Part shown: piece after piece, positions 61,580 to 64,000 of the stretch | Position numbering within the stretch: the first letter of the stretch is position 1 | How the letters are laid out: each line of letters begins with the position of its first letter | Source: Saprospiraceae bacterium | GTDB taxonomy: Bacteria > Bacteroidota > Bacteroidia > Chitinophagales > Saprospiraceae | Direction: 5' to 3' | DNA length: 64,000 nt | NCBI GenBank assembly: GCA_022841345.1 | Contig: JALHRR010000005.1 | Location: forward strand, 62,001-126,000 | Notes under the pieces: generated by a model | Seen by the model: only the letters and a program-made list of their open reading frames with translations | Told to the model about the DNA's origin: nothing | Database searches by the model: none | Made by a program: the position numbers and the translations under genes

Positions 61580-64000
61580 TTAAAATGAAACATTCAAACC
61601 CAACAGGAATGTACGGGGACGCGGATAAAAACTATTGTCAATTCCTCCGAATATTTCCGGATCAATCCCTGTGTATTTAGTGAATACGAATGGATTCTGA
61701 ACTGTGGCATATACTCTCAGGTATTTTCCAATTAAATTATCAAAATTATATCCAAGTGTGATGTGATCAAACCTTAGGAATGATGCATCAGTAACAAAAT
61801 GATCACTGAAAATTATATTCTGACCATTTGTAACCTGATTATCAATATTATTGTCAATCGCAGATTGATGAACATTGAATGTAAAATTAGTTGTCTGCCT
61901 CATTCTGGCTAAATGCCCCAAATCAGTAGCCACATTATTATACACATAGTTGCCAAGGTTTGCTCTGACACCGAAGGATAGATCGAATTTGCCAACTCTC
62001 AGGTTATTTGTTAAACCAAAAGTATAATCCGCAAAAGGTTTTTTGTATCTGTATCTGTCATTTTCATTAACCACTCCATCGCCATTTCTATCTGCATACT
62101 GACCGGCAAGAAAATTTCCATTTTCATCATACAACTGTTCATAAACATAAAATGAATTAGATGGAAACCCAACAGAATGGATTTGAATCGTACTGCCTAC
62201 CCCACCAGCTATACCACCAGTATTAATACCAAGGTAATCAGGATTATCAGTCGCCGTTAATTTTGTAATCTCAAAATCATTAAATGCAACATTAGCACTT
62301 AAGTCCCATTGTATAAGCCTGGTAGAAACAGGTGTAGAAAATACTGAAAACTCAACACCTTTGTTTACCATATCGCCAATGTTTGTAAATATGAAATTTG
62401 TTAAATTGGTACCTGCCGGAACCTGCACACCTACAAGTAAATCTTTAGTAAATCTTTGATACAAATCTAATGTAACAGCTAACCGGTTTTTAACTATTGA
62501 TAAATCTGCACCCACATTATAGGTGGAAGTTTCTTCCCATTTGATATTTCTATCGTAGCCATTAGGCCTGTATGTATTTATAAAATCATCACCAAATTGA
62601 TATCGGGCATTATCCTGACCCAGTTGATAATTGGCCTGATAAACATATCGGGAACCAATGTCTTGCTGTCCGGTTACACCCCAGCCAGTTCTCAATTTTA
62701 GGCTGTTGAAGAAATCATTATTATTCTCAAGTACCTTAATAGCAACAGCAGTAGCAGGGAAAAGTCCCCATCTGTTTTCAGGAGCAAACCTGGAAGTAGC
62801 ATCACTTCTCAATGAAAGTGTAATTAATAACCAATTTTTGTAACCATAATTTAATCTGGAAAAAACTGACAGTAAGTACAACTCTGATCTGATACTGTCT
62901 TGCTCTCCGGGATTTGGAAGAGTTCCGGCTGCATTATTATTCTTGAAGCTGTTATCATTGTAAAATCTTTGCCAGGAGTATCCTCCCATAAGGTCGATAT
63001 TATGGTCTCCTAATGATTTTTTATAGTTAAGATAGAACTCTAACAAACTATTTGTTGCAACTGCTGCATATGAATTATTTACACCTCCGCCATAAATTGG
63101 ATCATAAGCAAAAGCTACTTTATTTTCGCCTGCAACCTTAATTGTACCCATTCCTTGTGAATAATCATATGCCAGGTTTAAATTTGCTCTCAGCTCAGGT
63201 AGGAATTTGAACCTGTAGTCTGCAGATGCATTAACAACATGTCTTTGAACCGTTGATCTGTCATCTCTCAGATTGAGCAATGCTACAGGGTTAGCTGTAG
63301 CCAAAGGTTGAGGTGCTCCCTGGTTATTCAACCAGGTGAAATAACCATTATATGGGCTTTCCGGATCTAAAACCGGTTGAGTAGGATCAAAGTTTACCGC
63401 ACTACCAATAGCTCCTCTGTCGGCAAATTGATTTTTTGTAAGCATGCTTCTCAAGCCTACATTAAGTTGCAATCTATTGTCGAAAAAGCTTGGATTCAAA
63501 TTAATTGCTCCCGTATATCTTGAAAAATTATCACCTTTAAGAATACCGTCTTTATTGGTATAACCAACTGAAATTCTAAAAGGAAGAAAACCTGCTTTTC
63601 CCGTTGCACTTAAATTGTGGTCATGTGCAATAGCATTTTGGTAAATTTCCTTTTGCCAATCAGTATTTGCATCACCTAATAAATCAACAAAATCCGGGAA
63701 ACGCTGCGCAAAAACAGGCCTGTATTCATCCGCAGTCAACACATCAATAAAAGAGACTGGCTGCCCTACCGAAACATTTCCATTGTAGTCTATGCTCAAT
63801 TTTTGCGATGTCCCTTTTTTGGTGGTAATTAAAATAACACCTGCACTTGCCCGGCTTCCATAAATAGCAGTCGCAGAAGCGTCTTTCAAAACTGTCATGC
63901 TTTCGATATCGTTTGGATTAATGAAATTCAGAAAGTTTCTATTTCCTGAAACTCCACCACCCAATGGTACACCATCTACCACAATTAAAGGGTCATTTGA
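61580..64000 (-). CDS. SusC/RagA-family TonB-dependent outer-membrane transporter (5' end outside window)
   Basis: The frame is open to the right edge, so the N-terminus (signal peptide, carboxypeptidase-like domain, TonB box and part of the plug) is missing. The visible 807 residues begin with the plug end: [16 protein letters not shown] and [20 protein letters not shown], the SusC/RagA signature. The rest is a 22-strand barrel ending [13 protein letters not shown]. It stops 13 bp before the susD-like gene. With SusD it forms the TonB-driven glycan importer; starch-like substrates are suggested by the GH13 genes but not proven. Confidence 0.95.
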   Translation of the reverse strand, partial: SNDPLIVVDGVPLGGGVSGNRNFLNFINPNDIESMTVLKDASATAIYGSRASAGVILITTKKGTSQKLSIDYNGNVSVGQPVSFIDVLTADEYRPVFAQRFPDFVDLLGDANTDWQKEIYQNAIAHDHNLSATGKAGFLPFRISVGYTNKDGILKGDNFSRYTGAINLNPSFFDNRLQLNVGLRSMLTKNQFADRGAIGSAVNFDPTQPVLDPESPYNGYFTWLNNQGAPQPLATANPVALLNLRDDRSTVQRHVVNASADYRFKFLPELRANLNLAYDYSQGMGTIKVAGENKVAFAYDPIYGGGVNNSYAAVATNSLLEFYLNYKKSLGDHNIDLMGGYSWQRFYNDNSFKNNNAAGTLPNPGEQDSIRSELYLLSVFSRLNYGYKNWLLITLSLRSDATSRFAPENRWGLFPATAVAIKVLENNNDFFNSLKLRTGWGVTGQQDIGSRYVYQANYQLGQDNARYQFGDDFINTYRPNGYDRNIKWEETSTYNVGADLSIVKNRLAVTLDLYQRFTKDLLVGVQVPAGTNLTNFIFTNIGDMVNKGVEFSVFSTPVSTRLIQWDLSANVAFNDFEITKLTATDNPDYLGINTGGIAGGVGSTIQIHSVGFPSNSFYVYEQLYDENGNFLAGQYADRNGDGVVNENDRYRYKKPFADYTFGLTNNLRVGKFDLSFGVRANLGNYVYNNVATDLGHLARMRQTTNFTFNVHQSAIDNNIDNQVTNGQNIIFSDHFVTDASFLRFDHITLGYNFDNLIGKYLRVYATVQNPFVFTKYTGIDPEIFGGIDNSFYPRPRTFLLGLNVSF

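Overview
The window looks like chromosomal DNA of a member of the phylum Bacteroidota, most likely of the Saprospiria/Chitinophagia side. Several things point there: a SusC/SusD pair, a gliding-motility lipoprotein (GldH), many secreted proteins ending in type IX secretion (T9SS) type A sorting domains, retropepsin-like proteases with PDZ domains, a tricorn-type S41 protease, an S23-type four-helix bundle protein, and promoters of the Bacteroidota form (TTG, 19-20 bp, TAnnTTTG). The genus cannot be read from the sequence. No rRNA, tRNA, phage or CRISPR array was recognised.

Layout. 0-4 kb: the tail of an unknown gene, a trypsin-like protease broken by one stop codon, a hipBA-type toxin-antitoxin pair under a palindrome-overlapped promoter, an SRPBCC protein and a small NAD(P)-binding protein. 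4.5-9.3 kb, minus strand: a secreted carbohydrate esterase, then grpE, dnaJ and gldH (dnaJ and gldH overlap) and a TlpA-like thioredoxin. 9.4-13.7 kb: rsmB, a flavin reductase-like gene, a retropepsin/PDZ protein and a bile acid:sodium symporter-like protein. 13.9-18.5 kb: a cluster of ECF sigma factor, anti-sigma-like membrane protein, retropepsin, and a secreted protein with four tandem glycogen-binding (CBM48/AMPK-type) modules. 18.7-32.8 kb: two T9SS cargo proteins, mnmG, an outer-membrane protein, a methyltransferase-like gene, a large BNR propeller protein, a lipoprotein propeller, a FemAB/GNAT-like protein and a small membrane protein. 33.6-38.1 kb: an esterase and leucyl aminopeptidase flanked by inverted copies of a dispersed repeat, followed by an IS110-family element. 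38.4-64 kb: saccharide genes (two GH13 enzymes, two GH53 endo-galactanases, another esterase, SusC/SusD), a tricorn-type protease and three tandem paralogous T9SS proteins of unknown function.

Together the genes suggest a cell that binds and degrades alpha-glucans (GH13, CBM48 modules, a SusD with an apparent SusE/F-like insert) and galactans (GH53), with T9SS exporting many of the products. The ECF sigma cluster could link envelope sensing to the glycogen-binding protein, but that is inference.

The intergenic DNA is the most unusual part. At least six families of dispersed, hairpin-rich repeats occur. Family A (three copies, about 270 bp) ends in a 10-bp hairpin whose stem varies by compensatory changes while its loop ATCAAG stays fixed. 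In the third copy the IS110 element sits exactly between loop and 3' arm, so the element's ends and its 2-bp AG core can be deduced. The element's 218-bp left end contains nested stems and short segments that match the target and the element's own right end, as expected for a bridge RNA. Family C (four good copies) is a chain of covarying cruciform-like hairpins separated by a fixed linker, GACATCACC.
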